Source: Gordonia sp. SL306 (GTDB taxonomy: Bacteria; Actinomycetota; Actinomycetes; Mycobacteriales; Mycobacteriaceae). Taken from it: 64,000 nt of DNA. Below the pieces are notes generated by a model. It was not told where the DNA came from, ran no database searches, and worked only from the letters and a program-made list of their open reading frames with translations. The translations under genes were made by a program, and so were the position numbers. Of the stretch, positions 49,831-60,085 are shown piece by piece. Where the stretch lies: NCBI RefSeq assembly GCF_026625785.1, contig NZ_CP113063.1, forward strand, positions 2,480,001-2,544,000, given 5' to 3'. The number at the start of each line of letters is the position of its first letter. Positions within the stretch are counted from its first letter, which is position 1.

Positions 49831-50388
49831 ATGACCAGTAAGTTTCTGCAACTCGCGATGGTCGTGGCCGGTGCCGCGCTGACGCTGGGTTCGGTGTCGG
49901 CCTGTTCCGACGACTCGACGGCCACCGCCCCGATCACCAGCAACCCGGTCACCACCACGTCGATGTACTCGACACAGCCGAGTTCGGCAGGCGAGTCCTC
50001 CGGCGCTTCCGCGGCCCCGACGTCAGGCTCCGCCACTCAAAACGGCCAGTCGGCCGCTCCGGGCTCGGCGCTGCCGGCCACCGCTCCCGATCCGAGCACC
50101 GGCGTGCCGCAGAGCTTCCCCGGCCCGAACGGGCAGCAGGTGGGCGCCAAGGGCCAGGCATATCTCGCGACCCTGAAGACGCAGAAGGTGACGTTCATGG
50201 GTGACACCGACAACTCGGTGGCCCTCACGATGGCCGAGTACGTCTGCAACGAGCGGCGCAAGGGCACCGATCCGGTCACGGTCAAGGCCTTTGTGACGGC
50301 ATCCGTGGGCCCGGGAACCAAGACAGTGGCGGAGGCGAACTCCAAGGCCGACAAGGTGATCAAAGCCGCTGACGAGCACTACTGCTGA
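49831..50388 (+). CDS. DUF732-domain lipoprotein
   Basis: A 185-aa exported lipoprotein. The signal sequence ends in a lipobox (LGSVSAC; acylated Cys27 or close), followed by a Ser/Thr/Pro-rich low-complexity region to about residue 105. The C-terminal DUF732 domain follows: YLATLKTQKVTFMGDTDNSV and AEYVCNERRKGTDP, with paired cysteines (the last residue is Cys). ATG 49831 has GAGGAAG in front; longer readings lack a signal peptide at their N-terminus. It ends 3 nt before the Rv3802-like gene, so it is in the same operon. M. tuberculosis has no such gene at this place. Function unknown. Confidence 0.8.
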   Translation: MTSKFLQLAMVVAGAALTLGSVSACSDDSTATAPITSNPVTTTSMYSTQPSSAGESSGASAAPTSGSATQNGQSAAPGSALPATAPDPSTGVPQSFPGPNGQQVGAKGQAYLATLKTQKVTFMGDTDNSVALTMAEYVCNERRKGTDPVTVKAFVTASVGPGTKTVAEANSKADKVIKAADEHYC

Positions 50389-50391
50389 CGC

Positions 50392-51390
50392 GTGAGTGCA
50401 CGTAAGGCCAAGCCGCGCGGAAAGCGCCGGCTGCCGAAATTGCTGTTGTTCCTCGGTCTGCTCGCGATCGTCGCGATCATCCTGATCGTGATCCTGGTGA
50501 TCACCCTCCTCCAGCCGGGACCCCCGAGACTGCCCACCCCGGGCGGGCCCTCGACGTCGGAGACCACGGAGCGTCCCGACGCCCAGTCGGCCGACTGTCC
50601 CGACGTCCTGAGTCTCGTCATCCCGGGTACGTGGGAATCCGCACCCGACGACGACCCGTATCAGCCGACGGCCAATCCGAAGTCCCTGATGCTGCGGGTG
50701 TCGGGCGCGTTGGCCGACGAGTTCCCGTCGTCGCGCACGAGCGTCTACACGGTGCCCTACATCGCGCAGTTCCGGAATCCGACGAACCTGACCGACCGCC
50801 AGAGCGATTACAACGTCTCACGGACGCAGGGCTACAAGCGGGCTGCGGGCAAGATCATCGAGACCAACAAGAACTGCCCGTTGACGCGTTACGTGATCAT
50901 GGGCTTCTCGCAGGGAGCCGTGATCGCCGGTGACCTCGCGAGCGCCATCGGCAACGGGCGGGGAGTGCTCCCGGCATCGGATCAGGACCTCGTCCTCGGC
51001 GTCGGACTCATCGCCGACGGCCGGCGCGAACCCGGCGAGCAGAACGACATCGCACCTTCGCCGAAGGGCGTGGGAGCCGAGGTCGCACTGTCGGGCATGC
51101 GCGGCATCGTGCCGGGGATCACCATGACCGGCGCGCGCAGCGGCGGCTTCGGGGAACTTCAGGACCGCGTCCAATCCATCTGTGCACCAGGTGATCTGAT
51201 CTGTGATTCGCCGACGGTGACGAATCCGATCGGAGCGGTGAGCCAGCTCGCGGGTGCCATCAACAATCCGGTGCACGCGATGTACGGGACGCCTCGGTAT
51301 TGGTCACACGACGGTTCGACCGCGACCCAGTGGATGTACGGCTGGGCGAGTGATGTGATCCGCGACGCCCCGCGGCCCGCGCACAACTGA
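50392..51390 (+). CDS. Cutinase-like membrane lipase/thioesterase (Rv3802c-like)
   Basis: Essential cell-envelope hydrolase family (Culp6) with phospholipase A and thioesterase activity in mycobacteria. It has 332 aa: a basic N-terminus, a membrane anchor (LLLFLGLLAIVAIILIVILV), a short Pro-rich linker, and an extracellular alpha/beta hydrolase domain. The catalytic Ser173 is in MGFSQGAVIAGD; Asp and His are expected in CDSPTVTNP and NNPVHAMYG. Cysteines form the expected disulfides. GTG 50392 follows the lipoprotein gene by 3 nt. Position before fadD32 is as in mycobacteria, except for the inserted oxidoreductase gene. Confidence 0.92.
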   Translation: MSARKAKPRGKRRLPKLLLFLGLLAIVAIILIVILVITLLQPGPPRLPTPGGPSTSETTERPDAQSADCPDVLSLVIPGTWESAPDDDPYQPTANPKSLMLRVSGALADEFPSSRTSVYTVPYIAQFRNPTNLTDRQSDYNVSRTQGYKRAAGKIIETNKNCPLTRYVIMGFSQGAVIAGDLASAIGNGRGVLPASDQDLVLGVGLIADGRREPGEQNDIAPSPKGVGAEVALSGMRGIVPGITMTGARSGGFGELQDRVQSICAPGDLICDSPTVTNPIGAVSQLAGAINNPVHAMYGTPRYWSHDGSTATQWMYGWASDVIRDAPRPAHN

Positions 51391-51558
51391 GGCCGTCGCC
51401 ATCGACTGGGTCGAAGGTCCCAGATGTGGCACACGCCGTAATATGCCGCCGACCTTCACCGATTCGTTTGGTGGTGCCCTCTCGCTCCATTAACGTGTGT
51501 TGGCGATCGGGCACCTGCCCCAGACGACCGCGCACACGCGCATGAGGAGATATTTCGA

Positions 51559-52545
51559 ATGAGCGAACCCGGGAACCTGCGAAAGTTCCGGTTCGGCGCC
51601 GGCGGCGAAGGCAACAAGGACGAGGGCGGCGCGCGCAAGTTCGTGAAGCTCGCGCAGACGGCCGAAGAATACGGTTACGACACCTTCGCCGTCCCGGACC
51701 ATCTCGGCAATCAGGTCGGCCCCATCGCGGCACTCGGCGCGCTGACCCAGGCCACCAGCACGATCCGGCTCGGCACGTCCGTGTTGGCCAACGGCTGGCG
51801 GCATCCGGCACTCCTGGCCAAGGAGGCCACCACCATCGACGTGCTGTCGAAGGGCCGACTGGAGCTCGGCATCGGTGCCGGGTGGATGAAGGAAGAGTTC
51901 GACAAGGCGGGCATCGAGTTCGAGACCCCCGGCGTCCGTATCCGGCGCCTCGACGAGGCGCTGACCATCCTCGACGGCCTCATGCGCGGCGAGACCGTCG
52001 ACTTCGACGGCGAGTTCTATCAGATCAACGGACTCGAGGGCAGCCCGCGTCCGCGTCAGGGGCCGCGCCCGCCGATCGCCGTCGGCGGCGGTGGGCCGAA
52101 GATGCTCGCGCTGGCCGCCAAGCACGCCGACATCATCTCCGTGGCGCCGAGCACCACGCGGGACGGCAAGATGAAGCTCTCGGACATGACGATCGAGAAG
52201 ACGGCCGAGCGCGTCGACCGGATTCGTGAGACCGCTGGTGACCGGTTCGACGAGATCGAACTGAACTGGACGATCGCCGTCATCGTCATTACCGACGACC
52301 GCGAGGCTACGGCGGAGATGGCTCTGAAGGCGCTCGAGCAGGGCTATCCGCCCAACATCGAGCGGGACACCGAGTTCACCGTCGCGGACGTGCTGCATTC
52401 GCCGTATCTGGCGATGGGTACCTTCGAGGAGATCGCGGACCAGATCCGGGAGGTCCGGCGGCGGACGTCGATGTCTTACGTCGGGGTCTTCCCCACCCAG
52501 ATGGATGCGTTCGCGCCGGTGATCCAGCTTCTCAAGGGAGAGTAA
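51559..52545 (+). CDS. LLM-class (F420-dependent) oxidoreductase
   Basis: A 328-aa luciferase-like monooxygenase-fold protein. It has the N-terminal RFRFGAGGEG, the core AEEYGYDTFAVPDHLGNQVGPIAAL and TIRLGTSVLANGWRHP, then GRLELGIGAGWMKEEFDKAG, a conserved block of F420-dependent dehydrogenases. The C-terminal part has PPIAVGGGGPKMLALAAKHAD. AGGAG precedes ATG 51559. It sits between the Rv3802-like gene and fadD32, where mycobacteria have no gene. Its relation to mycolate metabolism is only positional. Confidence 0.85.
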   Translation: MSEPGNLRKFRFGAGGEGNKDEGGARKFVKLAQTAEEYGYDTFAVPDHLGNQVGPIAALGALTQATSTIRLGTSVLANGWRHPALLAKEATTIDVLSKGRLELGIGAGWMKEEFDKAGIEFETPGVRIRRLDEALTILDGLMRGETVDFDGEFYQINGLEGSPRPRQGPRPPIAVGGGGPKMLALAAKHADIISVAPSTTRDGKMKLSDMTIEKTAERVDRIRETAGDRFDEIELNWTIAVIVITDDREATAEMALKALEQGYPPNIERDTEFTVADVLHSPYLAMGTFEEIADQIREVRRRTSMSYVGVFPTQMDAFAPVIQLLKGE

Positions 52546-52681
52546 GATTGCCGACGGCCTGAACGCATATGACCAGGTGAACAGACATCGGGTGACGGCG
52601 AACCGGGGGATTTGCCCGCTTTGCACCGCCACGAAGATCAAGTTGACGATCATGAGCATTTCGAGCAGATAACGAAATTGG

Positions 52682-52701
52682 ACTACCGTGACCGCGGTAG
52701 T
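52682..52701. promoter_or_regulatory. Operator-like dyad upstream of fadD32
   Basis: ACTACCG-N6-CGGTAGT is a perfect 7+7 dyad about 100 bp before the fadD32 start, in the 252-bp gap after the LLM gene. It could control the fadD32-pks13-accD4 operon. No regulator is identified. Confidence 0.45.
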
Positions 52702-52797
52702 ACACAGGGCGTGGAAGGCGTAGGCCGGACGGCATCGCGGGGAGTGCCGACTGACCAGGGGGTGCTGCCTGCCACGTGGGGGCCACAGGAGTAACGG

Positions 52798-54699
52798 ATG
52801 TTGAACACAGAATTCGAGCAGTTCCTCGATGAGAACGGACAACTGCATTTCACCGAGGACGCCACACTCGTCGACTACGTCGAGCGCAATGTGCGCGACA
52901 AGGCCGACACCCTTGCCTACCGCTTCATCGACTACAGCCGTGAGCGTGACGGTGAGGCGCAGGATCTGACGTGGGCGCAGTTCGGCAAACGACTGCGCGC
53001 GGTGGCGGCACGGCTGCAGCAGGTCACCAAGCCGGGCGATCGGGTCGCGATCCTCGCGCCGCAGTCGCTCGAGTACGTGATCGGCTTCTTCTCCGCGCTC
53101 TATGCGAGCAACGTCGCGGTCCCGCTCTTCTCTCCCGACGAGCCCGGGCACACCGACCGCCTGCACGCGGTCCTCGGCGACTGCCGGCCCACCGCGATCC
53201 TGACCTCCACGAAATCCGCCGAAGCGGTCCGTGACTTCTTCAAGCCGCTCCCCGCCAAGGAACGCCCGCGTGTCATCGCCGTGGACGCCGTTCCCGATTC
53301 GGTCGGGTCGAGCTGGGTGGCCCCGGTCGCGGGCAAGGACCACAACAAGGACACCGTCGCCTACCTGCAGTACACGTCCGGATCCACCCGCGTGCCCGCG
53401 GGCGTCGAGATCACGTACCAGGCCGTCGCCGCCAATGTGCTGCAGATCTACGACACGATCGAGATCGACCGCAATGCGCGTGGCGTCACGTGGCTGCCGA
53501 TGTTCCACGACATGGGCCTGCTCACCGTGATCCTGCCTGCGCTCGGTGGCCGCTACATCACCATCATGAGTCCGCAGGCCTTCGTTCGTCGGCCCGGCCG
53601 CTGGATCAAGGAGCTCGCCGCCGCCAGCGACGGCGCGGAGACCTATGCCGCCGCCCCGAACTTCGCCTTCGAGCACGCCGCCGTACGCGGTCTGCCGAAG
53701 GAGGGCGAGAGCCTCGATCTGTCCAACGTCATCGGTCTGATCAACGGATCGGAGCCGGTCACGGTCAGCTCGATGAAGAAGTTCAACGACGCCTTCGAGC
53801 CGTACGGCCTGCCGAAGACGGCCATCAAGCCGTGCTACGGCATGGCCGAGGCGACACTCTTCGTCTCCGCGACGCAGCGCGAGAACGAGGCCAAGATCAT
53901 CTACGTCGACCGCGACGAGCTCAACGCGGGCCGTTTCAAGGTCGTCGACCAGCATTCGCCGAACGCCGTCGCGCAGGTCTCCTGTGGCCAGGTGGCGGTC
54001 AGCCAGTGGGCGGCGATCGTCGATTCGGACACCGCGACCGAGCAGCAGGACGGCCACGTCGGTGAGATCTGGCTGAGTGGTCTCAACATCGGTGCCGGCT
54101 ACTGGAACAAGCCGGACGAGACCGAGGAGACCTTCCACAACAAGGTCGCCAATCCGCTCGCCGAGGGCAGCCACACCGAGGGCGCGCCTGCGGACTCGAT
54201 CTGGATGCGCACCGGCGACTACGGCGTCTGGCTCGACGGCGAGCTGTACATCACCGGCCGCGTCAAGGACCTCGTCATCGTCGACGGACGCAATCACTAC
54301 CCGCAGGATCTCGAGTACAGCGCGCAGGAGTCGAGTGCGAGCCTGCGCCCCGGTTTCGTCGCGGCGTTCGCCGTGCCGTCGAACCAGCTCCCTCCGGTGG
54401 TGTTCGAGCAGTCCACGAGCGGACTGAAGTTCGATGCCGACGACGCGTCGGAGCAGCTCGTGATCGTCGCCGAGCGCGGACCGGGCAAGCGGAACGATCC
54501 GCAGGAGGTCGCCGACACCGTCCGGGCCGCCATCGCGTCGCGCCATGGCGTGATGGCCCGCGACATCCTGCTCGTGCCTGCCGGATCGATCCCGCGGACC
54601 TCGAGCGGCAAGATCGCCCGTCGCGCCACCCGCGCGGCCTACATCGACGGCAGCCTCCGTGGCGGCTACAAGCAGTCCGCGTTTCCCGACGCCGAGTAG
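52798..54699 (+). CDS. fadD32: Long-chain fatty-acyl-AMP ligase FadD32
   Basis: Activates the meromycolic acid as acyl-AMP and loads it onto the N-terminal ACP of Pks13. It has 633 aa, matching FadD32 (637). The adenylation motifs are [56 protein letters not shown] and [17 protein letters not shown]; the C-terminal catalytic Lys region is [24 protein letters not shown] lies before ATG 52798. pks13 follows after a 75-bp gap with its own -10 element. Confidence 0.97.
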   Translation: MLNTEFEQFLDENGQLHFTEDATLVDYVERNVRDKADTLAYRFIDYSRERDGEAQDLTWAQFGKRLRAVAARLQQVTKPGDRVAILAPQSLEYVIGFFSALYASNVAVPLFSPDEPGHTDRLHAVLGDCRPTAILTSTKSAEAVRDFFKPLPAKERPRVIAVDAVPDSVGSSWVAPVAGKDHNKDTVAYLQYTSGSTRVPAGVEITYQAVAANVLQIYDTIEIDRNARGVTWLPMFHDMGLLTVILPALGGRYITIMSPQAFVRRPGRWIKELAAASDGAETYAAAPNFAFEHAAVRGLPKEGESLDLSNVIGLINGSEPVTVSSMKKFNDAFEPYGLPKTAIKPCYGMAEATLFVSATQRENEAKIIYVDRDELNAGRFKVVDQHSPNAVAQVSCGQVAVSQWAAIVDSDTATEQQDGHVGEIWLSGLNIGAGYWNKPDETEETFHNKVANPLAEGSHTEGAPADSIWMRTGDYGVWLDGELYITGRVKDLVIVDGRNHYPQDLEYSAQESSASLRPGFVAAFAVPSNQLPPVVFEQSTSGLKFDADDASEQLVIVAERGPGKRNDPQEVADTVRAAIASRHGVMARDILLVPAGSIPRTSSGKIARRATRAAYIDGSLRGGYKQSAFPDAE

Positions 54700-54761
54700 C
54701 GACGTCGACGCCCCCGGTACCCGAATCACCCGTGGTCACCTCTGCGGGTGCCCTCGATCAG

Positions 54762-54767
54762 TAGTCT
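54762..54767 (+). promoter_or_regulatory. -10-like element of pks13
   Basis: TAGTCT ends 7 nt before ATG 54775, pointing to a leaderless transcript beginning there in addition to read-through from fadD32. Confidence 0.4.
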
Positions 54768-54774
54768 GGAAATG

Positions 54775-57700
54775 ATGTCTGAACTGAATACCGAAGAGTC
54801 CGGCAATCTCGAGCCCGGCGACGATTCGTCGTCGAGCCGCGCTGACGACGCTTCGCACATCGAGGGACACACCGAGGGAACCGCCGGCGAGACCGTCGGC
54901 GATCTCACCGTCGCGGAACTGCGCGACTGGCTGCGAGGCTGGGTGTCGGAAGCCACCGGTATCCCGGCAGACCAGATCTCCGACGATCGACCGATGGAGG
55001 AGTTCGGACTCTCCTCGCGCGACGCGGTGGCGTTGGCCGCCGACGTCGAGGACAAGACCGGCGTCATCCTCACGGCGACTGCCGCCTACAACCATCCCAC
55101 CATCGCGATGCTGTCCAAGCGCATCATCGAGGGTGATCCGGACGAGGGCCTCGACGCGGTCTCCGACACGTTCTGGCAGCGCGAGCGCAACGCCGACGAC
55201 GACATCGCGATCGTCGGACTGTCGACCCGGTTCCCGAAGGCGGGCAGCACTCCGGAGTCGACCTGGGAGGCCCTGATCGAGGGCCGCGACGGCATCTCCG
55301 ACCTACCAGACGACCGCTGGACCGAGTTCAAGTCGGACGCGCGGATGGCCGAGGTGCTCGACAAGCGGAACCTGCGCGGCGGCTACCTCGACGACGTGAA
55401 GGCGTTCGACGCCGACTTCTTCCAGATGAGCCCGCGTGAGGTCGAGATGGTCGACCCGCAGCAGCGTCTGGCGATGGAACTGACGTGGGAGGCGCTCGAA
55501 CACGCCCACATCCCGCCCAGCGATCTCAAGGGCGGCTCGGTCGGCGTCTTCGTCGGCACGTCCACCAACGACTACCAGCTGATGGCGGCGCTGGGTCTGG
55601 GCGAAGGCTCCGACGAGACGGCGGCCTATGCACTGACCGGAACGGCGACGTCGATCATCGCCAACCGCGTCTCCTATTTCTTCGACTTCCACGGTCCCTC
55701 CGTGGCCCTCGACACGGCATGCTCGTCGTCGCTGGTGGCCGTGCATCAGGCGGTCCGAAGCCTGCGATCGGGTGAGTCCGAGGTCGCACTGGCCGGCGGC
55801 GTCAACATGATCCTGACCCCCGCGGCGACCGTCGGCTTCGACACCATCGGCGCGGTCGCCAAGGACGGCCACATCAAGGCCTTCTCCAGTGACGCCGACG
55901 GCATGGTCCGCTCCGAGGGCGGCGGGCTGTTCGTGCTGAAGCGACTGGCCGACGCCCGCCGCGACGGCGACCAGGTCCTCGCGGTGATCGCGGGTTCCGC
56001 GGTCAACTCGGACGGCCGCTCCAACGGCATCTTCGCGCCCAACCCCGAGGCGCAGGTGGAAGTCCTGCGCGACGCCTACACCGACGCGGCCATCGATCCG
56101 CGCAGCGTCGACTACGTCGAGGCGCACGGCACCGGCACCATCCTGGGTGACCCGATCGAGGCCGATGCGCTCGGTCGCGTGGTCGGCCGGGGTCGTGTGG
56201 TCGGGACACCCGCCCTGCTCGGATCCGCGAAGACCAACTTCGGTCACATGGAGTCCGCTGCGGGCGCAGGCGCGCTCGCCAAGGTGGTGCTCTCGATGCA
56301 GAACGACAGCATCCCGGCCTCGCTGAACTACGCGGGTCCCAACCCGTACATCCAGTTCGGGTCGAACGGACTGAAGGTCGTCCCCGAGACCACCGAGTGG
56401 CCGCGCTACTCAGGGCACGCGATCGCAGGCGTCTCCGGCTTCGGGTTCGGCGGCACCAACGCGCACATCGTGGTCCGCGAGGTGCTCCCGTCGGATCTGG
56501 CCGGTGCGGCCGCGACTCCCGCCGAGAGCAACCAGAATCTCGCCGAGAGCAACGTCTTGGTCGCCGAGAGCAGCCTTGATGACGACGACGAGTACCTCAC
56601 CGAAGCAGAGCGTGCGATTCTCGCCGCGCAGGCCAAGACGGAACGCGAGACCGTCGAGGTCGTCGAGAAGGACCCCGCCGAGGGCTTCGCCCCCTGCGCC
56701 GCCGAGGGGTCCGTGGTGCCACTGGTGATCTCGGGATTCCTGCCGTCGCGTCGTCGGAAGTCTGCCCAGGACCTGCTGGAATGGCTGGAATCCGAAGCGG
56801 GACAGGCGACATCGCTCGCCGACATCGGCCGTGCCCTGGCGCACCGCAACCACGGACGCTCCCGCGCCGTGGTGATGGCCCGGACCCACGAGGATGCGAT
56901 CACCGGTGCGCGGGCGATCGCCGAGGGCAAGAACAATCCGCTCGTCTACTCGGCCGATTCTCCTGACGCCGCGTCAGCGGTCTGGCTGCTGTCCGGTTTC
57001 GGCTCGCAGCACCGCAAGATGGCCAAGCAGCTCTACACCGAGAATCCGGTGTTCGCGAAGTACGTCGACCGCGTCGACGAGTACGTGCAGAACGAGCTCG
57101 GCTACTCGATCGCCGAGGTGTTCCTCGACGACGAGCAGACCTATGGCATCGAGACCAGCCAGGTCGGCATCTACACCATCCAGGTCGCCCTGGCCGATCT
57201 GCTCCGCCACCACGGTGCGCAACCCGGGGTCCTGGTACCGCATTCGATGGGCGAGGCGTCGGCGTCGTACATCAGCGGCGGACTCTCGCTGGAAGACGCG
57301 ACCCGGGTGATCTGCCAGCGTTCGCGTCTGATGGGCGAGGGCGAGTCGATGCTGCAGGGAGACGACATCCGCCTGATGGCCCTCGTCGAGTACAGCGCCG
57401 AGGACATCAACGACGTCCTCGTCGACTATCCCGATCTCGAGATCTGCGTCTACGCGGCGCCGACGCACACCGTGATCGGTGGTCCCGAATCCCAGGTGGA
57501 CGCGATCGTCGCGCGGGCCGAGGCGGAGGGCAAGCTCGGTCGCAAGCTGCAGACCAAGGGCGCCAGCCACACCTCGCAGATGGACCCGCTGCTCGGCGAA
57601 CTCGCTTACGAGCTCACCGGGATCGAACCGTTGCGGCCAAAGGTCGGCTTCTACAGTTCGGTCGATCGGGAGACGTTCTACCGGCCGGGTCACGACCCGA

Positions 57701-60072
57701 TCCACACGATCGAGTACTTCACCAAGGGCCTGCGCCACAGCGTCTGGTTCAGCCAGGCAATCGCGAAGTCGGTGGAGAACGGCCATCGCACGTTCCTGGA
57801 ACTCTCGCCGAATCCGGCCGTCCTCATCTCCGTTGCCGCGGTGACCTTCTCGGCCGGTCTGCACGACGCCGAGCTCATCGAGACCTTGCGGCGCAAGGAG
57901 GACGAGAGCTTCGGCGTGGTGAACGCGCTGATGAAGCTGTACGTGCACGGACACCCGGTGGACGTCGGCTCGCTGTTCGGCATCGGTGGCTTCGGGGAGA
58001 TCCCGCGGACCCGCTTCGAGCGCAAGGACTTCTGGCTCAAGGCGCAGCTGTCGTCCGGCGGATCCTCGGGCAAGGTCCCGGGTTCGCACGTCGCACTCCC
58101 CGACGGGCGTCACGCCTGGGAGGTGAACGCCTCGGCGGTCACCGATCCGCGTGAACTCGTGCGGGCGGCGGCAGCGCAGGTGTTCGCCGGCGCCACCGTC
58201 GGTGCTGCTCTCGGTCACGGCGACATCCCGGCCGTCGGCACGTTGACCACCACACTCAGCCCGCACCCGGGCGGTGCATCGGTCACCGTGCACAGCAAGC
58301 AGGACAAGGACTTCCGGATGCTGTTCGAGGCGGTCGTGACCGGGGGCGACATGCCCCCGGCGGACACGCCCGCGCCCGAGCAGACGTCGCCGGCAGCGGT
58401 CTTCGCCGACGACAAGGTCGTCGTCGAGGACGAGGTGGTCGACGACATCGGCAACAAGTGGAACCCGGATTCCGATGAGTCCGTGGAGGATCGACTCGCA
58501 GTGATCGTCGGGGAGTCCATGGGTTACGACCCGGAGGATCTGCCGCGCGAGATCCCGCTGATCGAGCTCGGGCTGGACTCGCTGATGGCGGTCCGCATCA
58601 AGAACCGTGTCGAGTTCGAGTTCGACATCCCGCAGCTGCAGCTCCAGGCGATGCGGCAGGCCAATCTGGCCGACGTGGTCAAGTTCGTCACCTACGCCGT
58701 CGAGCACCGCGACGAGGTCGCCCAGCTCGCGGAAGGCTCTGCCGGACAAGGCGATCTCGACACCGCCGCACTCAACGCACTCATCGACGCCGACAGCAAC
58801 ACGAAACCCACCGACAGCAACCCGGCTCCCGCCGACAGCAACACGAATCCCGCCGACAGCAACACGAAACCCGCCGACAGCAACCCGGCTCCCGCCGACA
58901 GCACCACCAAACCCGCGACCAACCTGACGGATCAGTCCGCGGTCGCCGACGCAACGGGTTCCGATGTGCCGCCGCGGGATGCGGCCGAGCGCCTGACGTT
59001 CGGTGTGTACGCGGTGGTCACCAAGAAGTCGGCCGGTGGCGTCTTCAACAAACTCCCGGTACTCACCGACGACGCGGCCCAGCAGCTCACCGATCGCTTG
59101 AACGAGCGGACCGGCGGTGACATCGACGTCGAGGACATCCTCGATTCCGAGACCATCGAGGAGATGTCGAACTACGTTCGCGAGTTCCTCGACGCGAGCG
59201 CGCACACCGACGGCTTCATCCGGTACCTGCGTCTGGTTCCGGACGGCAAGAAGTCGTATGACCCGTTGGCCGGTGATCCGGTGCCCGCGTTGCTCTTCCA
59301 CCCGGCGGGTGGCAACACGTCGGCGTATGAGGCATTGCTCAAGCGACTTCCCGACGATCAGCCGGTGATCGGCTTCGACCGCGTCGAGGGCTCGATCGAG
59401 GAGCGTGTGCTGCAGTACCTGCCGCGCCTGCGTGAGATTCAGCCGCACGGGCCGTACGTATTGATCGGGTGGTCGCTCGGTGGTGCGCTGGCCTACGGAT
59501 GTGCGCAGGTGCTGCGCGACGAGGGTGAGGTCGTCGACTTCGTCGGCCTGATCGACGTGGTGCGTCCGTCGGAACCGGTGGTCGAGACCGCCGACACGAA
59601 ACGGGCCCGTCTGGAGCGCTGGCGCGACTTCGCGGTCAAGACCTACGACCTCGACGAGGACGTCCCCATCCCGATGGATCGCCTCGTGGAGGCCGACGAC
59701 GAGGGACAGTTCCAGATCATCATGGAGATGATGTCGATGTCGGGCACCAAGATCCCCGGCGGCATCATCGAGCACCAGCGCACCTCGTTCCTCGACAACC
59801 GCGCGCTCACCAACATCGAACCGACGAGCTACGACGGCAAGGTGATCCTCTATCGTGCCGACAAGATGCACGACGGAGCGATCGAACTCGAGCCGCAGTG
59901 GGCGAAGATCGACGAGGACGGCCGGTGGGGTGAGGTGGTCGACGATCTGGAGATCATCCACATCGGCGGCGATCACCTCTCCATCGTCGATGAGCCCTAC
60001 ATCGGCAGGATCGGGGCGGACCTCACCGCGCGTCTGAAGAATGTGGGCCGCCGCGGCGACGCCGGCGAGTAA
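54775..60072 (+). CDS. pks13: Mycolic-acid condensing polyketide synthase Pks13
   Basis: Condenses the meroacid with a carboxyacyl chain to form alpha-alkyl beta-ketoacids, the mycolate precursors. It has 1765 aa from ATG 54775 (GTG 54748 and ATG 54772 are alternatives). Domains: N-terminal ACP (phosphopantetheine Ser80 or Ser81 in EFGLSSRDA), ketosynthase (Cys316 in DTACSSS), acyltransferase (Ser824 in PHSMGEA), C-terminal ACP (Ser1269 in LGLDSLMA), a Pro/Ser/Asn heptad-repeat linker (about 1340-1381) and thioesterase (Ser1567 in IGWSLGGA). The KS-AT linker has a shorter set of related heptads (56519-56581). It lies between fadD32 and accD4 as in mycobacteria. The heptad linkers are unusual. 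Confidence 0.97.
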   Translation: MSELNTEESGNLEPGDDSSSSRADDASHIEGHTEGTAGETVGDLTVAELRDWLRGWVSEATGIPADQISDDRPMEEFGLSSRDAVALAADVEDKTGVILTATAAYNHPTIAMLSKRIIEGDPDEGLDAVSDTFWQRERNADDDIAIVGLSTRFPKAGSTPESTWEALIEGRDGISDLPDDRWTEFKSDARMAEVLDKRNLRGGYLDDVKAFDADFFQMSPREVEMVDPQQRLAMELTWEALEHAHIPPSDLKGGSVGVFVGTSTNDYQLMAALGLGEGSDETAAYALTGTATSIIANRVSYFFDFHGPSVALDTACSSSLVAVHQAVRSLRSGESEVALAGGVNMILTPAATVGFDTIGAVAKDGHIKAFSSDADGMVRSEGGGLFVLKRLADARRDGDQVLAVIAGSAVNSDGRSNGIFAPNPEAQVEVLRDAYTDAAIDPRSVDYVEAHGTGTILGDPIEADALGRVVGRGRVVGTPALLGSAKTNFGHMESAAGAGALAKVVLSMQNDSIPASLNYAGPNPYIQFGSNGLKVVPETTEWPRYSGHAIAGVSGFGFGGTNAHIVVREVLPSDLAGAAATPAESNQNLAESNVLVAESSLDDDDEYLTEAERAILAAQAKTERETVEVVEKDPAEGFAPCAAEGSVVPLVISGFLPSRRRKSAQDLLEWLESEAGQATSLADIGRALAHRNHGRSRAVVMARTHEDAITGARAIAEGKNNPLVYSADSPDAASAVWLLSGFGSQHRKMAKQLYTENPVFAKYVDRVDEYVQNELGYSIAEVFLDDEQTYGIETSQVGIYTIQVALADLLRHHGAQPGVLVPHSMGEASASYISGGLSLEDATRVICQRSRLMGEGESMLQGDDIRLMALVEYSAEDINDVLVDYPDLEICVYAAPTHTVIGGPESQVDAIVARAEAEGKLGRKLQTKGASHTSQMDPLLGELAYELTGIEPLRPKVGFYSSVDRETFYRPGHDPIHTIEYFTKGLRHSVWFSQAIAKSVENGHRTFLELSPNPAVLISVAAVTFSAGLHDAELIETLRRKEDESFGVVNALMKLYVHGHPVDVGSLFGIGGFGEIPRTRFERKDFWLKAQLSSGGSSGKVPGSHVALPDGRHAWEVNASAVTDPRELVRAAAAQVFAGATVGAALGHGDIPAVGTLTTTLSPHPGGASVTVHSKQDKDFRMLFEAVVTGGDMPPADTPAPEQTSPAAVFADDKVVVEDEVVDDIGNKWNPDSDESVEDRLAVIVGESMGYDPEDLPREIPLIELGLDSLMAVRIKNRVEFEFDIPQLQLQAMRQANLADVVKFVTYAVEHRDEVAQLAEGSAGQGDLDTAALNALIDADSNTKPTDSNPAPADSNTNPADSNTKPADSNPAPADSTTKPATNLTDQSAVADATGSDVPPRDAAERLTFGVYAVVTKKSAGGVFNKLPVLTDDAAQQLTDRLNERTGGDIDVEDILDSETIEEMSNYVREFLDASAHTDGFIRYLRLVPDGKKSYDPLAGDPVPALLFHPAGGNTSAYEALLKRLPDDQPVIGFDRVEGSIEERVLQYLPRLREIQPHGPYVLIGWSLGGALAYGCAQVLRDEGEVVDFVGLIDVVRPSEPVVETADTKRARLERWRDFAVKTYDLDEDVPIPMDRLVEADDEGQFQIIMEMMSMSGTKIPGGIIEHQRTSFLDNRALTNIEPTSYDGKVILYRADKMHDGAIELEPQWAKIDEDGRWGEVVDDLEIIHIGGDHLSIVDEPYIGRIGADLTARLKNVGRRGDAGE
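56519..56581 (+). repeat. Three 21-bp repeats in the KS-AT linker of pks13
   Basis: The encoded heptads are [14 protein letters not shown] and AESSLDD. The 21-bp period and core GCCGAGAGCAAC resemble the second repeat region at 58792-58917. Confidence 0.6.
58792..58917 (+). repeat. Six 21-bp repeats in the ACP-TE linker of pks13
   Basis: Six heptads in frame: [42 protein letters not shown], corresponding to residues about 1340-1381. Pairs of units alternate, suggesting that a 42-bp block was duplicated. Copy number is likely to vary between strains. Confidence 0.85.
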
Positions 60073-60085
60073 GGAAGAGAGCACC

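Noticed and set aside
52612..52794. A 60-codon frame upstream of fadD32
   Set aside because: No start signal, unusual composition, and it covers the operator-like dyad and the fadD32 leader.
51490..54729. A 1079-residue minus-strand frame antisense to the LLM oxidoreductase and fadD32
   Set aside because: Same artefact: low-complexity composition and complete overlap with two genes that have clear motifs.
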